Shown here: one piece after another, positions 16,790 through 29,451 of the stretch
Layout of the letters: every line of letters begins with the position of its first letter
How positions within the stretch are numbered: position 1 is the stretch's first letter
Origin: Xanthobacteraceae bacterium
GTDB taxonomy: Bacteria > Pseudomonadota > Alphaproteobacteria > Rhizobiales > Xanthobacteraceae
DNA: 64,000 nt
Direction of reading: 5' to 3'
Assembly (NCBI GenBank): GCA_029239875.1
Contig: JARBUD010000016.1
Location: forward strand, 123,654 to 187,653
The notes under the pieces: generated by a model
What the model was told of the DNA's origin: nothing
The model's database searches: none
Seen by the model: the letters and a program-made list of their open reading frames with translations, nothing else
Program-made: the position numbers and the translations under genes

Positions 16790-16872
16790 AATTGTATCAA
16801 ACCTTGCACAGCGGTGGCAGTGGCGACACGCGGCGACACAGTCGTCCCGCAACTGCGAAAGATCTGCGACAA
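16790..16872. promoter_or_regulatory. Direct-repeat array between regulator gene and small secreted gene
   Basis: Holds AATTGTATCAA (16790-16800), GGCGACAC twice 10 bases apart (16822-16829 and 16832-16839), and CTGCGAAA/CTGCGACA 11 bases apart (from 16853 and 16864). Ten- to eleven-base spaced repeats are the usual binding pattern of OmpR-family regulators, one of which is encoded immediately to the left. Two elements are shared with the control region at 7990-8071. Confidence 0.5.
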
Positions 16873-17012
16873 GCCCCCTCTAAAACCATCAGCATCGACG
16901 ACGGGACAGCGATTGTTTCTCGTCAGAAAATAGTCAGATCAACCTCGCGATCCCGTGAGCATGACCTTGGGTTATGTTTTATATTGATCGCACGAAACAT
17001 GGAACTTTAACA

Positions 17013-17300
17013 ATGTCGAAGATCGTTTCTCTGCCCGTGCTCGGCTTTGGCCTCGCTGTACTCGCTGCCGCCGCCGCCACTCCGGCGCTGGCCAAGAATG
17101 ACGGCCCGGAGGCCACGCCGCGCTACGGCGCGTCGACCACCGCGCCGGAGACCTATGCGCCCGTCTTCGAGGGCCGCAACGCGACCGAAGGCGGCGCCGC
17201 GGTCGAGGGTCGCAACGTCTATGTCGGCGGCTCGGCCACGCAGGGCGTCGAGCCCTACATCGCCAGCCAGATCGAGCAGAACGCCCGCGCGTCGCGCTGA
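17013..17300 (+). CDS. Small secreted protein of unknown function
   Basis: 95 aa from ATG 17013. A clear signal peptide (MSKIVSLPVLGFGLAVLAAA, cleavage near ALA-KND) is followed by a short polar mature part with repeated GRN/GG segments (FEGRNATEGG, VEGRNVYVGG). I do not recognise a family. It is transcribed away from the response regulator across the repeat array and ends in a good terminator, so it is a single-gene unit. The shared upstream elements suggest co-regulation with the 8126-14339 operon. Confidence 0.7.
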   Translation: MSKIVSLPVLGFGLAVLAAAAATPALAKNDGPEATPRYGASTTAPETYAPVFEGRNATEGGAAVEGRNVYVGGSATQGVEPYIASQIEQNARASR

Positions 17301-17729
17301 CCGGCTCCATCCGAGCTGACGGAGATGGCGGTCCCTACGGGGGCCGTCATTTTCTTTTGGCGGCGCTCTCGCCTTCCGATCGTGCCGGGATAGTGGGCGA
17401 CCCGACGCCGGCACGCCGACTTCCCGGCCCCTCGCATCAAGCTCATTGTAAAGGCCCGGCCGGCTCGGCGTTTCTCGCAGCGCAGCATTTCGCGGAACCG
17501 GCTAACAATCTGTCCCGCCTTGCCTCCTCGCTGCACGCAGTACGTGCAAATTGGTACTAAAACACCTATTTATGCTGCACCGCAGGCGACTCACAATCTC
17601 AAAAATACAAGCAAAAAGGATGAAATCTATGCTTGTTGAGGTAAATTAATACCTATAACACGCTGGACACGCGCCTTGCCCAGTCCGATAATTTACCCAA
17701 GGCAACAGACGAATGTCGGGGGGCGCTCG
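17301..17729. other. Intergenic region before the chemosensory operon
   Basis: Starts with a terminator (17325-17358). The part 17540-17700 is A+T-rich and contains AGGTA-AATTAA-TACCT (17639-17654), so the promoter of the operon at 17730 should lie there. A nine-codon open frame (17620-17649) occurs but has no support as a gene. Nothing else is recognisable. Confidence 0.5.
17325..17358 (+). terminator. Rho-independent terminator
   Basis: Stem ATGGCGGTCCC/GGGGCCGTCAT (17325-17335 with 17340-17350, two G:U pairs) with loop TACG, followed by the T-rich run TTTTCTTTT. It lies 25 bases after the stop of the small secreted protein gene. Confidence 0.75.
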
Positions 17730-18215
17730 ATGACCGGGTCGGAGCGAAGCCACGCAGTGGTGGTTGCTCGATGTGGAGGCTTGCGCCTCGGCGTTCCGCT
17801 CGAAGCCGTCCACAAGGTCGTCGCCGCCCCGCTCCTCACTCCCCTGCCCGATGCGCCAACGCGCGTCGCTGGTCTCGCCAATCTGCATGGCGCCCCTCTT
17901 GTCGTGCTCGACATCTCCGGAACCGCTGTGCCTGCCGGCCGTCCGGAGCTGGAGGCGCGCCTCATGGTGGTAGAAACGGCGCAGCGCCGCTGCGGCCTGC
18001 TGTGCGACCAGGTCGAAGGCACGCTGCGCCTGCCGGAGGAAGCCTGGGGCGCGCTCGACGACCTCGTCCCCGGTGCCGGCTATCTGGCCGGCAGCTGTCC
18101 CGGCGAGGAAGATCTCATCGTCCTGCGCAATCCGGACGGCTGGCTCACCGAGGGCGACGAGCAGCAACTCCGGCAGGCGCTGGAGCGCTATCGCGCCGGG
18201 GAGGCCGGCGCATGA
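17730..18215 (+). CDS. CheW-like coupling protein
   Basis: 161 aa from ATG 17730; upstream codons in the same frame are open but lack a ribosome site. It is a single CheW domain with the expected GVPLEAVHKVV, RVAGLANLHGAPLVVLDI and CGLLCDQVEGTLRL segments. It is the first gene of a Wsp-like operon, in the position of WspB, and its stop overlaps the next start (ATGA). It couples the receptor at 20223 to the CheA-type kinase. Confidence 0.87.
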   Translation: MTGSERSHAVVVARCGGLRLGVPLEAVHKVVAAPLLTPLPDAPTRVAGLANLHGAPLVVLDISGTAVPAGRPELEARLMVVETAQRRCGLLCDQVEGTLRLPEEAWGALDDLVPGAGYLAGSCPGEEDLIVLRNPDGWLTEGDEQQLRQALERYRAGEAGA

Positions 18216-19600
18216 GTGCGGACATTCCCCACCTCGCCCCCTTCCGCTCGCTGATCTCGCAGCGCTTCGGCCTCTCCATGCCCGAGCGCTTCGACCGGCT
18301 GCTGCCGCGCGCGCTCGCCAGGGCGATGGAGATCGCCGGCGCGCGCGATGCCGAGGCGCTCTGCCTGCATCTGGAGACCCAGCCCTGGACCGCCCCGGCC
18401 TGGCAGGCGGTCATCGAGACGGTGACGGTGCGCGAGACCTCCTTCTTCCGCCAGAGCGGCTGGTGGGGCTCGCTCGTCCAGGCGGCGCTGAAGCCGCTCA
18501 TCGAGGCGCGGCGGCGCGACGGCACCCGGCACCTGCGCTGCCTCAGCCTCGGCTGCGCCTCCGGCGACGAACCCTATTCTCTGGCCATGATCCTCCACCG
18601 CCTGCTGCGCGGCGAGCCGGGCTGGACGGTGGAGATCGTCGGCGCCGATCTATGCCAGGCCGCGCTCGTCCAGGCACAGGCGGGTGTCTTCGACGCGCGG
18701 GCGGTCCAGGAGATCGAGCCGCGCGAGCGCGAGCTGTGGTTCCGCCCGGCGGGGCGGCGCTTCGCGCTCTCCGACGAGTTGCGCAGCCGTGTCGCCTTCC
18801 GCCTGTTCAACCTCGCCGAGGCGGCCGAGGCCGCGCGCGCGGACCTGCCCACCCACGCTCCCGGCGCACCGGCGAACCTCGTCATCTGCCGCAACGTGAT
18901 CATCCACATGGAGCCGTCGCGCCAACCGGGGATCGCGCGCTACCTCACCGCGCAGCTGCGGCCGGGCGGCCGGCTGGCGGTCTCGCCGGTCGAGGCCACG
19001 GCCGCATGGTTCGCGCCGCTGGCCTTCGAGGCGACGGGCCAGGCCATTCTCTTCACCAAGCCGGACGGACGAGCGTCGGCACCGCAGCGCAAGGCGCGTC
19101 CCGCGCCGCCCGCGGTCGAACCCCCTCCCCCTCCGCTCCCGGCAGCACCGAAGGCGACGCTGGCCGCACCGGACAGCTCCGTCCGCCTCGCCCGCGTGCG
19201 CCATCTTGCCGATCTCGGCATGTTCGAGGAGGCCCGCCGGCTGTGCGAGCAGATCCTTGGGCCCAACGCCGAGGCGGAACTGCTGATGGCGCTGGTCTGC
19301 CAGGCTCTCGGCGACATCGGCTCGGCGGAGGCGGCGGCCCGGCGCGGGCTGGTGGCGGCACCGCAATCGCCGGCAGCGCACTACGTGCACGCCATCATCT
19401 GCCTGCGCACCGGGCTCACCGCGCAGGCCCGCCGCTCGCTGCGCCGCGCCATCGAGCTGCTCGACGCCACGGAGGAAGGCAAGCATCTCGGCACCCACCT
19501 CGCCATCGAGGCGGGCGAGATCCGCCAGGCGGCGCGCCGGCTGGGCGTGAGCCCCACAGGACAGACAGGCGCGGGAGGCATCCATGGCCGACCGCACTGA
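18212..19600 (+). CDS. cheR: CheR methyltransferase with C-terminal TPR region
   Basis: 462 aa. An N-terminal helical domain leads into the SAM-dependent methyltransferase core: ETSFFRQ, SAM motif LSLGCASGDEPYSLAM, and NLVICRNVIIHM. A Pro/Ala linker (about 290-325) and tetratricopeptide-type helices follow (about 330-440). CheR plus TPR is the layout of WspC, which methylates the receptor of surface-sensing pathways. The start overlaps the stop of the CheW gene, and the end overlaps the next gene by 17 bases. Confidence 0.92.
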   Translation: MSADIPHLAPFRSLISQRFGLSMPERFDRLLPRALARAMEIAGARDAEALCLHLETQPWTAPAWQAVIETVTVRETSFFRQSGWWGSLVQAALKPLIEARRRDGTRHLRCLSLGCASGDEPYSLAMILHRLLRGEPGWTVEIVGADLCQAALVQAQAGVFDARAVQEIEPRERELWFRPAGRRFALSDELRSRVAFRLFNLAEAAEAARADLPTHAPGAPANLVICRNVIIHMEPSRQPGIARYLTAQLRPGGRLAVSPVEATAAWFAPLAFEATGQAILFTKPDGRASAPQRKARPAPPAVEPPPPPLPAAPKATLAAPDSSVRLARVRHLADLGMFEEARRLCEQILGPNAEAELLMALVCQALGDIGSAEAAARRGLVAAPQSPAAHYVHAIICLRTGLTAQARRSLRRAIELLDATEEGKHLGTHLAIEAGEIRQAARRLGVSPTGQTGAGGIHGRPH

Positions 19601-20195
19601 GCCGCGCGCCGGCTTCGACTGGAGCCACGTCCACGCCCGGCTCGCCGAAACCTCGGAGCGGCTCGCCGGCGGCCTGTCGGAAGAGGAGATCGCGGAGCGG
19701 CTGGCGCGGCGCACCCGCGAGCTTGCCGCGCCGGAGACGGCGGAGGCCGCGGCGCAGCGGCGCGATGTCGTCGTCTTCGGCCGCGCCGGCGAGCGTTACG
19801 CCATCGAGGTCGCCTATGCCGTCGCGGTGGCGCCCGTGGGCAACCTCGTCCCGCTGCCGGACGTCGAGGCGCCGCATGTCGGCATCATGACCTATCAGGG
19901 CCTGCTCTACGCCGTCGTCGACGCGAACGCGCTCGCGGACCGGGCCGCGGCGTCCATCGCCGTGCCGAGCTTCGTCGTCCTCCTCAACGATCCCGCCAGC
20001 GCCGTCGGCATCGCCGCCGACGTGGTGTTCGGCGTGACGCGGGTGCCGGCCGAGACGCTCGACGCCAGCCCGGCCCGGCCGTCCCTCATCGCGACCGTCC
20101 TGCCGGACGGCGCCAGCCTGCTATCGCCCGACGCCGTGACGCGCAATGCGCGGCTCGTCGTCGACCATCGCCAGCGCGACACGCTGTCCACCTGA
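19584..20195 (+). CDS. CheW-domain protein (WspD position)
   Basis: 203 aa. An N-terminal helical extension (about 1-65, rich in Glu/Arg/Ala) precedes a CheW domain (VVFGRAGERYAIEVAYAVAVAPVGNLVPLP). Two different CheW proteins flanking CheR is the Wsp arrangement, in which they affect receptor clustering. Good ATG with a GGGAGG site inside the end of cheR. Confidence 0.85.
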   Translation: MADRTEPRAGFDWSHVHARLAETSERLAGGLSEEEIAERLARRTRELAAPETAEAAAQRRDVVVFGRAGERYAIEVAYAVAVAPVGNLVPLPDVEAPHVGIMTYQGLLYAVVDANALADRAAASIAVPSFVVLLNDPASAVGIAADVVFGVTRVPAETLDASPARPSLIATVLPDGASLLSPDAVTRNARLVVDHRQRDTLST

Positions 20196-20222
20196 GCGTC
20201 CGATCCGAACGTGGGGCCGTCC

Positions 20223-22316
20223 ATGCGCATCAATCGCCTTGTCATCGCCGGGGGCATCCTCGCCGCGCTGGTCCCGACCGCCCTGCTCGGCTTCGGCTAC
20301 ACGATGAAGATGCGCCAGCTCCTGCTCGACAACACGATCGAGCAGGAGCGGGCCTTCGTCACCGAGGCGGCCATCTATATCGACCGCACGCTGACCGACC
20401 ATCGCAACGCGCTCCAGCTCGCCGCCGACGAGATCGGCGCCAAGTCCATGGACCCGGCGGCCGCCACCCCGACGCTGGAGCGGCTGCGCACGCTGTTCCC
20501 GCTGTTCGACCGCATCCTTCTCGCCCCGCCGGACGGCACCATCGTCGCCGCATCGCCGGCCGTGGCCGAGAACGGCCAGAGCTCGATCGGCACCAGCATC
20601 ACCGACCGCACCTATTTCCGCATCCCGCTGCAGAACGGAACGCCGTTCATCGATCCCCAGGTGCTGATCGGCCGGACTTCGGGCCAGCCGCTGATGGCCA
20701 TGGGCGCCCCGGTGAAGGCGCCGGACGGGCGCGTTATCGGCGTGCTCGGCGGCACCATCGAGCTGGACTCCGTCACCAGCATGATCCGGCGCCTGACGCT
20801 CGGCCATACCGGTCATGCCGTCGCCGTCACGCGCGAAGGCATGACCGTGGCGCACCCCGACGCCAAGCTGCTGCAGCAGCGCTTCAGCTTCGCGAGCCAG
20901 CCGATCTGGGAGCAGATGGGCGGGCGGCAGCAGGGGCAGATCCTCGACTATGAGGACGAGGCCGGCAATTCCCGCTTCGCCGCCTTCGCCACCGTGCCGG
21001 CGACGGAATGGAAGATCTGGCTCAGCCAGGCCCACGCGGAGGTCGACGAAGAGTTCATGGCCCGCCTCGCATCGAGCGCCCTCTGGCCGCTGGTCGCGCT
21101 GCTCGGCGGCATCGTGCTCTCCGTGCTGCTGTCGCGGCTCATCGCCCGTCCGATCGAAAAGCTGCAGGGCACCGCCGAGGCGATCGCCGGCGGCGAGCTC
21201 GACCTGCGGGCACAGACCGACGGCCCGACCGAGATCGCGAGCCTCGCCGGCGCGGTCAACGCCATGGCGGGCGCGCTGCAGCAGCGCATCACGGCCGAGC
21301 AGGAGGCGCGCGGCGCGATCGAACGCACGGTGACCGCCTATGGCGGCTTCGCCGAGCGGGTCGCCAATGGCGACTTCACCTCGCGTCTCGAAGTCGGCGA
21401 TGCCGGCGACCTCGAACGCCTCGGTCACGCGCTCAATTCCATGTCGAGCTCGCTCGGGCTGCTGGTCGGCGAGATCAAGCTGGCCACCAACCAGCTCGGC
21501 TCGGCCACCGCCGAGATCCTTGCCGCCACCACCCAGCAGGCCGCGGCGACCTCCGAGGAGGCGGCCGCGGTGCGGCAGATGGCGGCCTCCGTGCACGAGC
21601 TGCGGCAGGCCGGCGAATCCGTCGCCCGCCGCACCCAGACCGTGGTGGAGATGGCGCAGAAGACCGAGAACGTCGCCGAGACCGGCCTGCAATCGGTGGA
21701 GGAGACCATCCGCTCCACTGAGGAAGGCCGCCAGCGGTTGGAAACGCTCGCCGAGCGGGTGATGAACTTCAGCGAGCGCACCCACGAAATCGCCGAGCTG
21801 AACGCCACCGTCGGCGAGCTGGCGGAGAAGTCGAACCTGCTCGCCGTCAACGCCAGCATCGAGGCGGCCAAGGCCGGCGAAGCCGGCCGCGGCTTCGCGG
21901 TGGTGGCCAACGAGGTCAAGGAACTCGCCGACCAGTCGAAGGCGGCCAGCGTGCAGGTCCGCCGCATCATCGCCGACATACAGCGCTCGGCGCAGGCCGC
22001 GGTGATCGCCGCCGAGCAATACGCCAAGGCGTCGGATGCCAGCGTCGCCACCTCGCGCCAGTCCGGCTCGTCCATCTCCATGCTGGCGAGCCGGGTGAGC
22101 GAGGCCTCGCAGGCGGCACGGCAGAACCTCGTCGCCGCCGAGCAGCAGCAGGCCGGTATCGAGCAGATCGCGCTCGCCGTCGACAATATCGAGGCGTCCT
22201 CAGCGCAGACCGTCTCCGCCACCGGACAGGTCGAGCAGTCCGCCCGCAGCCTGCACGATCTCGCGCAATCGCTGGAAGCCATCGTCGGCCGCGTCGCCGT
22301 GCGGCACGGTACCTGA
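20223..22316 (+). CDS. Methyl-accepting chemotaxis protein with periplasmic double-CACHE-like sensor
   Basis: 697 aa from ATG 20223 (GGGG six bases before); a GTG 12 bases upstream is open but has no ribosome site. TM1 about 5-25, periplasmic sensor about 30-280 resembling dCACHE ([23 protein letters not shown]), TM2 about 285-305, then HAMP. The signalling hairpin includes [20 protein letters not shown], the trimer-of-dimers kinase-contact tip. It is the receptor (WspA position) of the operon. Confidence 0.93.
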   Translation: MRINRLVIAGGILAALVPTALLGFGYTMKMRQLLLDNTIEQERAFVTEAAIYIDRTLTDHRNALQLAADEIGAKSMDPAAATPTLERLRTLFPLFDRILLAPPDGTIVAASPAVAENGQSSIGTSITDRTYFRIPLQNGTPFIDPQVLIGRTSGQPLMAMGAPVKAPDGRVIGVLGGTIELDSVTSMIRRLTLGHTGHAVAVTREGMTVAHPDAKLLQQRFSFASQPIWEQMGGRQQGQILDYEDEAGNSRFAAFATVPATEWKIWLSQAHAEVDEEFMARLASSALWPLVALLGGIVLSVLLSRLIARPIEKLQGTAEAIAGGELDLRAQTDGPTEIASLAGAVNAMAGALQQRITAEQEARGAIERTVTAYGGFAERVANGDFTSRLEVGDAGDLERLGHALNSMSSSLGLLVGEIKLATNQLGSATAEILAATTQQAAATSEEAAAVRQMAASVHELRQAGESVARRTQTVVEMAQKTENVAETGLQSVEETIRSTEEGRQRLETLAERVMNFSERTHEIAELNATVGELAEKSNLLAVNASIEAAKAGEAGRGFAVVANEVKELADQSKAASVQVRRIIADIQRSAQAAVIAAEQYAKASDASVATSRQSGSSISMLASRVSEASQAARQNLVAAEQQQAGIEQIALAVDNIEASSAQTVSATGQVEQSARSLHDLAQSLEAIVGRVAVRHGT

Positions 22317-22328
22317 TCGGAAGGAACC

Positions 22329-24614
22329 ATGGGCCCGACCTCCAAGGACGAGCTGCGCATCAGGCTTCTCGCCATCTTCCGCGAGGAAGCGGCGGACCAT
22401 CTGCGCGCCATCGCCCGGGACGTGTCGGAACTCGAACGCGAGACCCAGCCGGCGCAGGTCGACGAGCGGCTGGAGCAGCTCTTCCGCACCGTCCATACGC
22501 TCAAGGGCGCCGCCCGCTCGCTCTCCATCGGCAGCGTCGAGCGGCTGTGCCACGAGATCGAGGATCTGTGCAGCGAGGGACGGCAGGCCGCCGCCTTCGA
22601 CACGGAATCGCGCGAATTGCTGCGCGAACTCACCGACCAGCTCGTGGCCACCACCAGGCGGGCGCTTGAGGCCCCTGCCCCCGCCCCTGCCCCGCCGCCG
22701 ACCGCCGCGCCAGGGAGAGGCGCGGAGCCGCCGCCTGCGCCGATACCCCGGCCGCCGGCCGCTCCGGAGCCGCCCGCCGCCGCGCCGGTTTCCCCTCCAC
22801 CGACGGTCTCGGCGGGCCGCAAGCCCGAGGCGAAGCCCGCTGCCAAAGCCGAAACCAAAACCAGAGCCAAGCCGGACACCAAGCCGGCCCCCCGGCCCTT
22901 GGAACTCGTCGCTCCCGCCGTGGAGTTGGCGGGCGGCCCGGGTTTCGTCCGGCTCGAGACCACCCGGCTGCAGCGGCTCGGGCTGATGGCCGAGGAGCTG
23001 ATCGGCCCGCGGCTGGCAATGCAGGCCCGCGTCGACGAGGCGCGCGACCTCGTCGGCCGGCTGGCGTCGCTGCATGCCGATGAAGGTTCCACCGAGCGCC
23101 ACCCGAAGGAGCTGCGCGCCGCCGAGCAGACCGCCCGCCAGTTCCTCGCGAGCCTCGCGGAGGACAACCGCACGCTGCGCGGGGTCATCGACGGCCTGGT
23201 CGAGGAACTCCGCCGCACCCGCATGATGCCGGTGAGCGAACTGCTCGCCGTGTTCCCCGCCATGGTCGACGACCTCGCCGGCGAGGTCGGCAAGGACGTC
23301 GTCTGGCGCACGCAGGGCGCGGACCTCCTGATCGACCGGCAGGTCGCCGAGCGGATCAAGGACCCGCTCATCCACATGGTGCGCAACGCCGTCGATCACG
23401 GCATCGAACCGGCCGAGTTGCGGGCGAAGGCCGGCAAGCCGGCGCAGGGCGTGATCTCGCTGAACCTCGAACCCGCCGAGGGCGGGCGCGTCGCCATCGA
23501 GGTCACCGACGACGGCGCCGGCATCGATCTTCCCGCGCTGCGCGAGGCGGCGGTGCGCAACCGCTTCGTCTCGCGTGAGGACGCCACGCGCCTCAGCGAC
23601 GAGGCGGTCACCGAGATGGTGTTCGAATCCAGCCTCTCCACCCGCACCGTCATCAGCCCGGTGTCCGGGCGCGGCCTGGGCCTCGCCATCGTGCGCGAGC
23701 GGGTGGAGCGGCTGGGCGGCAGCGTCCACATCGCCTCCACTCCCGGCAAGGGCACGGTGCTGCGGCTGGAGGTGCCCGCCGCGCTGGCCAATTTCCACGG
23801 CATCGGCGCCCGCGCGGGCGAGACCTTCGTGATCTGGCCGCGCGAGGCCGTCGAGCGCTCGCTGGCGCTGCCGGAGGACGTGTGCGAGGCGGCGCTGGCG
23901 CGCGGCGCGGTGCAGATCGACGACCTGCTGCTGCCCTTCGGCTCGCTCGGCCATGTGCTCGGCCAGCCGCCCGAGGCGGCGCCAGGCGATCGGCGGAGCC
24001 TCAGGAGCTGTCTCGTCATCCGCGACAAGGAGCGCCGCGGCGTGCTGGCGGTGGACGAGGTCACCGGCAATTGCGAAGTGGTGGTGAAGGAGCTGCGCCC
24101 GCCGCTGCTGCGGGTGCGCCACGTGCTGGCGGCCGGCCTGCTCGGCAATGGCCGGCTCGGGCTGATCCTGCGCACCGCCGACGTGCTCGACACGCTCATC
24201 AACCACCCGCGCCGCGCCGCCCCCGCCCCGCGGCCGGTGCGCCGACAGGGCAAGCCGCGCCTGCTGGTGGTCGACGACTCCATCACCACGCGGGCGATGG
24301 AGACCGGCCTTCTGGAGGCGGCCGGCTATGAGGTGCATGCCGCCTCCGACGGGATGGAGGCGTGGACGGTGCTGCAGAGCGGCGAGTTCGACGCCGTCAT
24401 CTCCGACATCGATATGCCGCGCATGGACGGCTTCGAGCTGACCGAGCGCATCCGCTCCGATGCGCGGCTGAAGCAATTGCCGATCGTGCTGGTCACCGCC
24501 CTGGAGAAACGCGAGGACCACGAACGCGGGCTGCGGCTCGGCGCGAACGCCTACATGATGAAGTCGGCCTTCGATCAGTCCATGCTGATCGACCTCGTGC
24601 GGCGGGTGCTATGA
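22329..24614 (+). CDS. CheA-type kinase fused to a receiver domain (WspE-like)
   Basis: 761 aa. HPt domain with phospho-His56 in FRTVHTLKGAARS; Pro/Ala/Lys-rich linker (about 118-200); dimerisation and ATPase domains (HMVRNAVDHGIE, DDGAGID, GRGLGLAIVRERV); CheW-like regulatory domain (about 490-620). A C-terminal receiver contains SDIDMPRMDG. The fused receiver acts as internal phosphate acceptor or sink in WspE-type kinases. It ends in an ATGA overlap with cheB. Confidence 0.93.
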   Translation: MGPTSKDELRIRLLAIFREEAADHLRAIARDVSELERETQPAQVDERLEQLFRTVHTLKGAARSLSIGSVERLCHEIEDLCSEGRQAAAFDTESRELLRELTDQLVATTRRALEAPAPAPAPPPTAAPGRGAEPPPAPIPRPPAAPEPPAAAPVSPPPTVSAGRKPEAKPAAKAETKTRAKPDTKPAPRPLELVAPAVELAGGPGFVRLETTRLQRLGLMAEELIGPRLAMQARVDEARDLVGRLASLHADEGSTERHPKELRAAEQTARQFLASLAEDNRTLRGVIDGLVEELRRTRMMPVSELLAVFPAMVDDLAGEVGKDVVWRTQGADLLIDRQVAERIKDPLIHMVRNAVDHGIEPAELRAKAGKPAQGVISLNLEPAEGGRVAIEVTDDGAGIDLPALREAAVRNRFVSREDATRLSDEAVTEMVFESSLSTRTVISPVSGRGLGLAIVRERVERLGGSVHIASTPGKGTVLRLEVPAALANFHGIGARAGETFVIWPREAVERSLALPEDVCEAALARGAVQIDDLLLPFGSLGHVLGQPPEAAPGDRRSLRSCLVIRDKERRGVLAVDEVTGNCEVVVKELRPPLLRVRHVLAAGLLGNGRLGLILRTADVLDTLINHPRRAAPAPRPVRRQGKPRLLVVDDSITTRAMETGLLEAAGYEVHAASDGMEAWTVLQSGEFDAVISDIDMPRMDGFELTERIRSDARLKQLPIVLVTALEKREDHERGLRLGANAYMMKSAFDQSMLIDLVRRVL

Positions 24615-25689
24615 AAGAGTCGCGCAAGATCCGCGTCCTCCTCGCCGAGGATTCGCGCTCGCAGCGGGAGGCGATCTCCTGGGTGATCGGCAACGCACCC
24701 TATCTCGAACTCATAGGCGATGCGGCGAACGGCGCCGAGGCGGTCGACATGGTCGAGCAGCTCAAGCCCGACATCGTGCTCATGGACTGCCACATGCCGG
24801 TGATGGACGGCATCGAGGCCACCCGCGTCATCATGGGCCGCTGCCCGGTGCCGATCGTCGTCACCAGCGCCACCTTCGACGCCAACGACGTGCATCCGGG
24901 CCTGGAAGCGCTGCACGAGGGCGCGCTCGCCATCGTGCCCAAGCCGCTGGACCCGGCGGCGGAGAACTTCGACCGCCTGGCCGAGGAGCTCTGCCTGACG
25001 CTGAAGCTGATGGCCGACGTCAAGGTCGTGCGCCGCCTGCCGCGCCCGTCGGCCGCGAGCCCGCGTCCTCCGGAGGATCTGGCCAACCGTCCGGCGCCCG
25101 TGCGCGAGGCGCGCGAGATCAGGATCATCGCCATGGGCGCCTCGACCGGCGGTCCGCCGGTCGTGCTCGACATACTGCGCCGGCTCGGGCCGCGGCTCGA
25201 CGTGCCCATGCTGCTGGTGCAGCACATGTCGCCGGGCTTCATCGTCGGCTTCGCCTCCTGGCTCGCCCGTGGCAGCGGCCTGCCGGTCGAGGTGGCCGCC
25301 GACAATGTCGCCGCCGCGCCGGGGCGGGTTTATATCGCGCCCGAGGACCGTCACCTCGGCATCGACGGACGCGGTCGGCTCACCCTCGACGACGGGCCGC
25401 CGGAGAACGGCTTCCGGCCGTCGGTGTCCCATCTCTTCCGCTCCGTCGCCGACGCCTTCGGGCGGGAGGCGTTGGCCATCCTGCTGACCGGCATGGGCCA
25501 GGATGGGGCGGAAGGGCTGGCCTATCTCGCCCAGAAGGGCGGCGTCACGACCGTGCAGGACAAGCAGAGTTCAGTGGTATTCGGCATGCCAGCAGCGGCG
25601 ATTCGCATGGGGGCGGCGCAACGCGTTCTCGCGCCTCCGGACATTGCGAGATTCGCACTGGCCCAACTGACGAGAAGGCGCCACCAGTC

Positions 25690-25693
<4 letters not shown>
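24611..25693 (+). CDS. cheB: CheB receptor methylesterase
   Basis: 360 aa starting at the ATGA overlap. The receiver domain has phospho-Asp in IVLMDCHMPVMDG. The methylesterase domain carries the catalytic triad segments MGASTGGPP (Ser), LLVQHMSPGF (His) and LLTGMGQDGAEG (Asp). It opposes the CheR of the same operon to set receptor adaptation (WspF position). Its stop overlaps the following hybrid kinase start. Confidence 0.94.
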
Positions 25694-28095
<2,402 letters not shown>

Positions 28096-28223
28096 TGTGC
28101 GCCGCCGCGCCGGAAGCGATGGCATCTGGCGAAACGCCCGAACGTTACGGTATCCTCAACAAGCCGTTCCGCGTTGAGGAACTGAGGGACGCCATTGCGG
28201 CCCTGTTCTGATCGGTAAGGACG

Positions 28224-29423
28224 ATGCCCGAGCACAGGATTCTCATCCTCGACGACGAACCCGAGATCGGGCAGTACGTCGCTACCGTCGCGGAGCTGAG
28301 CGGCTTCGAAAGCACTTACTTCTCCGATCCCGAGGCGTTCTTCTCGGCGATCGCCATCTGGCCCGAGGCCTGCGCCGTGATCGACCTGCAGATGCCGGCG
28401 CTCGACGGCATCGAGGTGCTGCGGCGGCTGTCCTCCTCGAAGTTCCGACGGCCGATCGTGATCATGAGCGGCGTCGACCGCAAGGTGCTGGAATCCGCCC
28501 GGCACTTCGCCAGGGCGCACGACCTCGAGGTCAGCGACATCGTCAGCAAGCCGGCGCGGCTGGACGAACTGCGCCAGATCTTCGAACGTCTGCGCGGCAG
28601 CATCCACCTGCTGCCGACGCGGGCCGAGCTCGCCGACGGCATCGCCCGCCGCGAGTTCCAGCTCCATCTCCAGCCCAAGGTGCGGCTGGTCCGCGACGGC
28701 GAGGACGGGGTGAGCTATGTGCCGCTCGGCTTCGAGGGGCTGATGCGCTGGCAGAGCCCCAGCCGCGGCCTCGTCATGCCCGATCACTTCATCCCGCAGA
28801 TCGCCGCGGCCGGCCTCGGAGCCGAGTTCTCCGACCACCTGTTCGACCTGGCGCTGGACACGCTGAAGAGCTGGAACGAGGCCGGTATCGATGCCTCGCT
28901 CGCCATCAACCTGTCGGCCTCGGACGTTGAGGACCTGTCGCTCGCCGACCGGCTGTGGAAGCGCTGCTCGGATGCCGGCATCGATCAACAGCGCATCATC
29001 ATCGAGGTCACCGAGACCGCGGCCATGCAGCACCCCGAGCGCGCGCTCGATGTGCTCACGCGCCTGCGCCTGCGCGGCTTCCTGCTGTCGCTGGACGATT
29101 TCGGCACCGGCTATTCGTCGCTGGTGCAGCTGCAGCGCCTGCCCTTCGCCGAGCTCAAGATCGACCGCTCGCTGATCTCCGACTGCACCTCGTCCGAGCA
29201 CACGCGGATCATCGTCAAGGCGATCATCGACCTCGGCCACAATCTGGGCCTCACCGTGGTGGCGGAGGGCGTCGAGGACGAGGACACGCTGGAGCTGCTG
29301 CAGGGCTGGTCCTGCGACCTCGCGCAGGGCTATCTGCTCGCCCGCCCGCTGCCGCCGGAGCGCGCCCGCGCCTGGTGGCTCGCCCACCGCAACATGAACG
29401 GGCGCCCGGTCGCTTCCGAGTGA
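28224..29423 (+). CDS. Receiver-EAL c-di-GMP phosphodiesterase
   Basis: 399 aa. Receiver domain (about 4-120; DDEPEIG, phospho-Asp in CAVIDLQMPALDG) followed by an EAL domain (about 135-390). Catalytic-site segments are mostly intact: EGL in GFEGLMRW in place of EAL, NLSA, EVTETAA, LDDFGTGYSS, KIDRSLI and AEGVED. It should hydrolyse c-di-GMP when phosphorylated. It closes the Wsp-like operon in the place where a GGDEF cyclase (WspR) would be expected. Confidence 0.9.
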   Translation: MPEHRILILDDEPEIGQYVATVAELSGFESTYFSDPEAFFSAIAIWPEACAVIDLQMPALDGIEVLRRLSSSKFRRPIVIMSGVDRKVLESARHFARAHDLEVSDIVSKPARLDELRQIFERLRGSIHLLPTRAELADGIARREFQLHLQPKVRLVRDGEDGVSYVPLGFEGLMRWQSPSRGLVMPDHFIPQIAAAGLGAEFSDHLFDLALDTLKSWNEAGIDASLAINLSASDVEDLSLADRLWKRCSDAGIDQQRIIIEVTETAAMQHPERALDVLTRLRLRGFLLSLDDFGTGYSSLVQLQRLPFAELKIDRSLISDCTSSEHTRIIVKAIIDLGHNLGLTVVAEGVEDEDTLELLQGWSCDLAQGYLLARPLPPERARAWWLAHRNMNGRPVASE

Positions 29424-29451
29424 GGCGCCGGCCCGGCGGATAATCCCGGGT

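Noticed and set aside
17620..17649. Nine-codon open frame after AAAAAGG upstream of the chemosensory operon
   Set aside because: Too short to support; no attenuator structure or meaningful residue pattern follows it.
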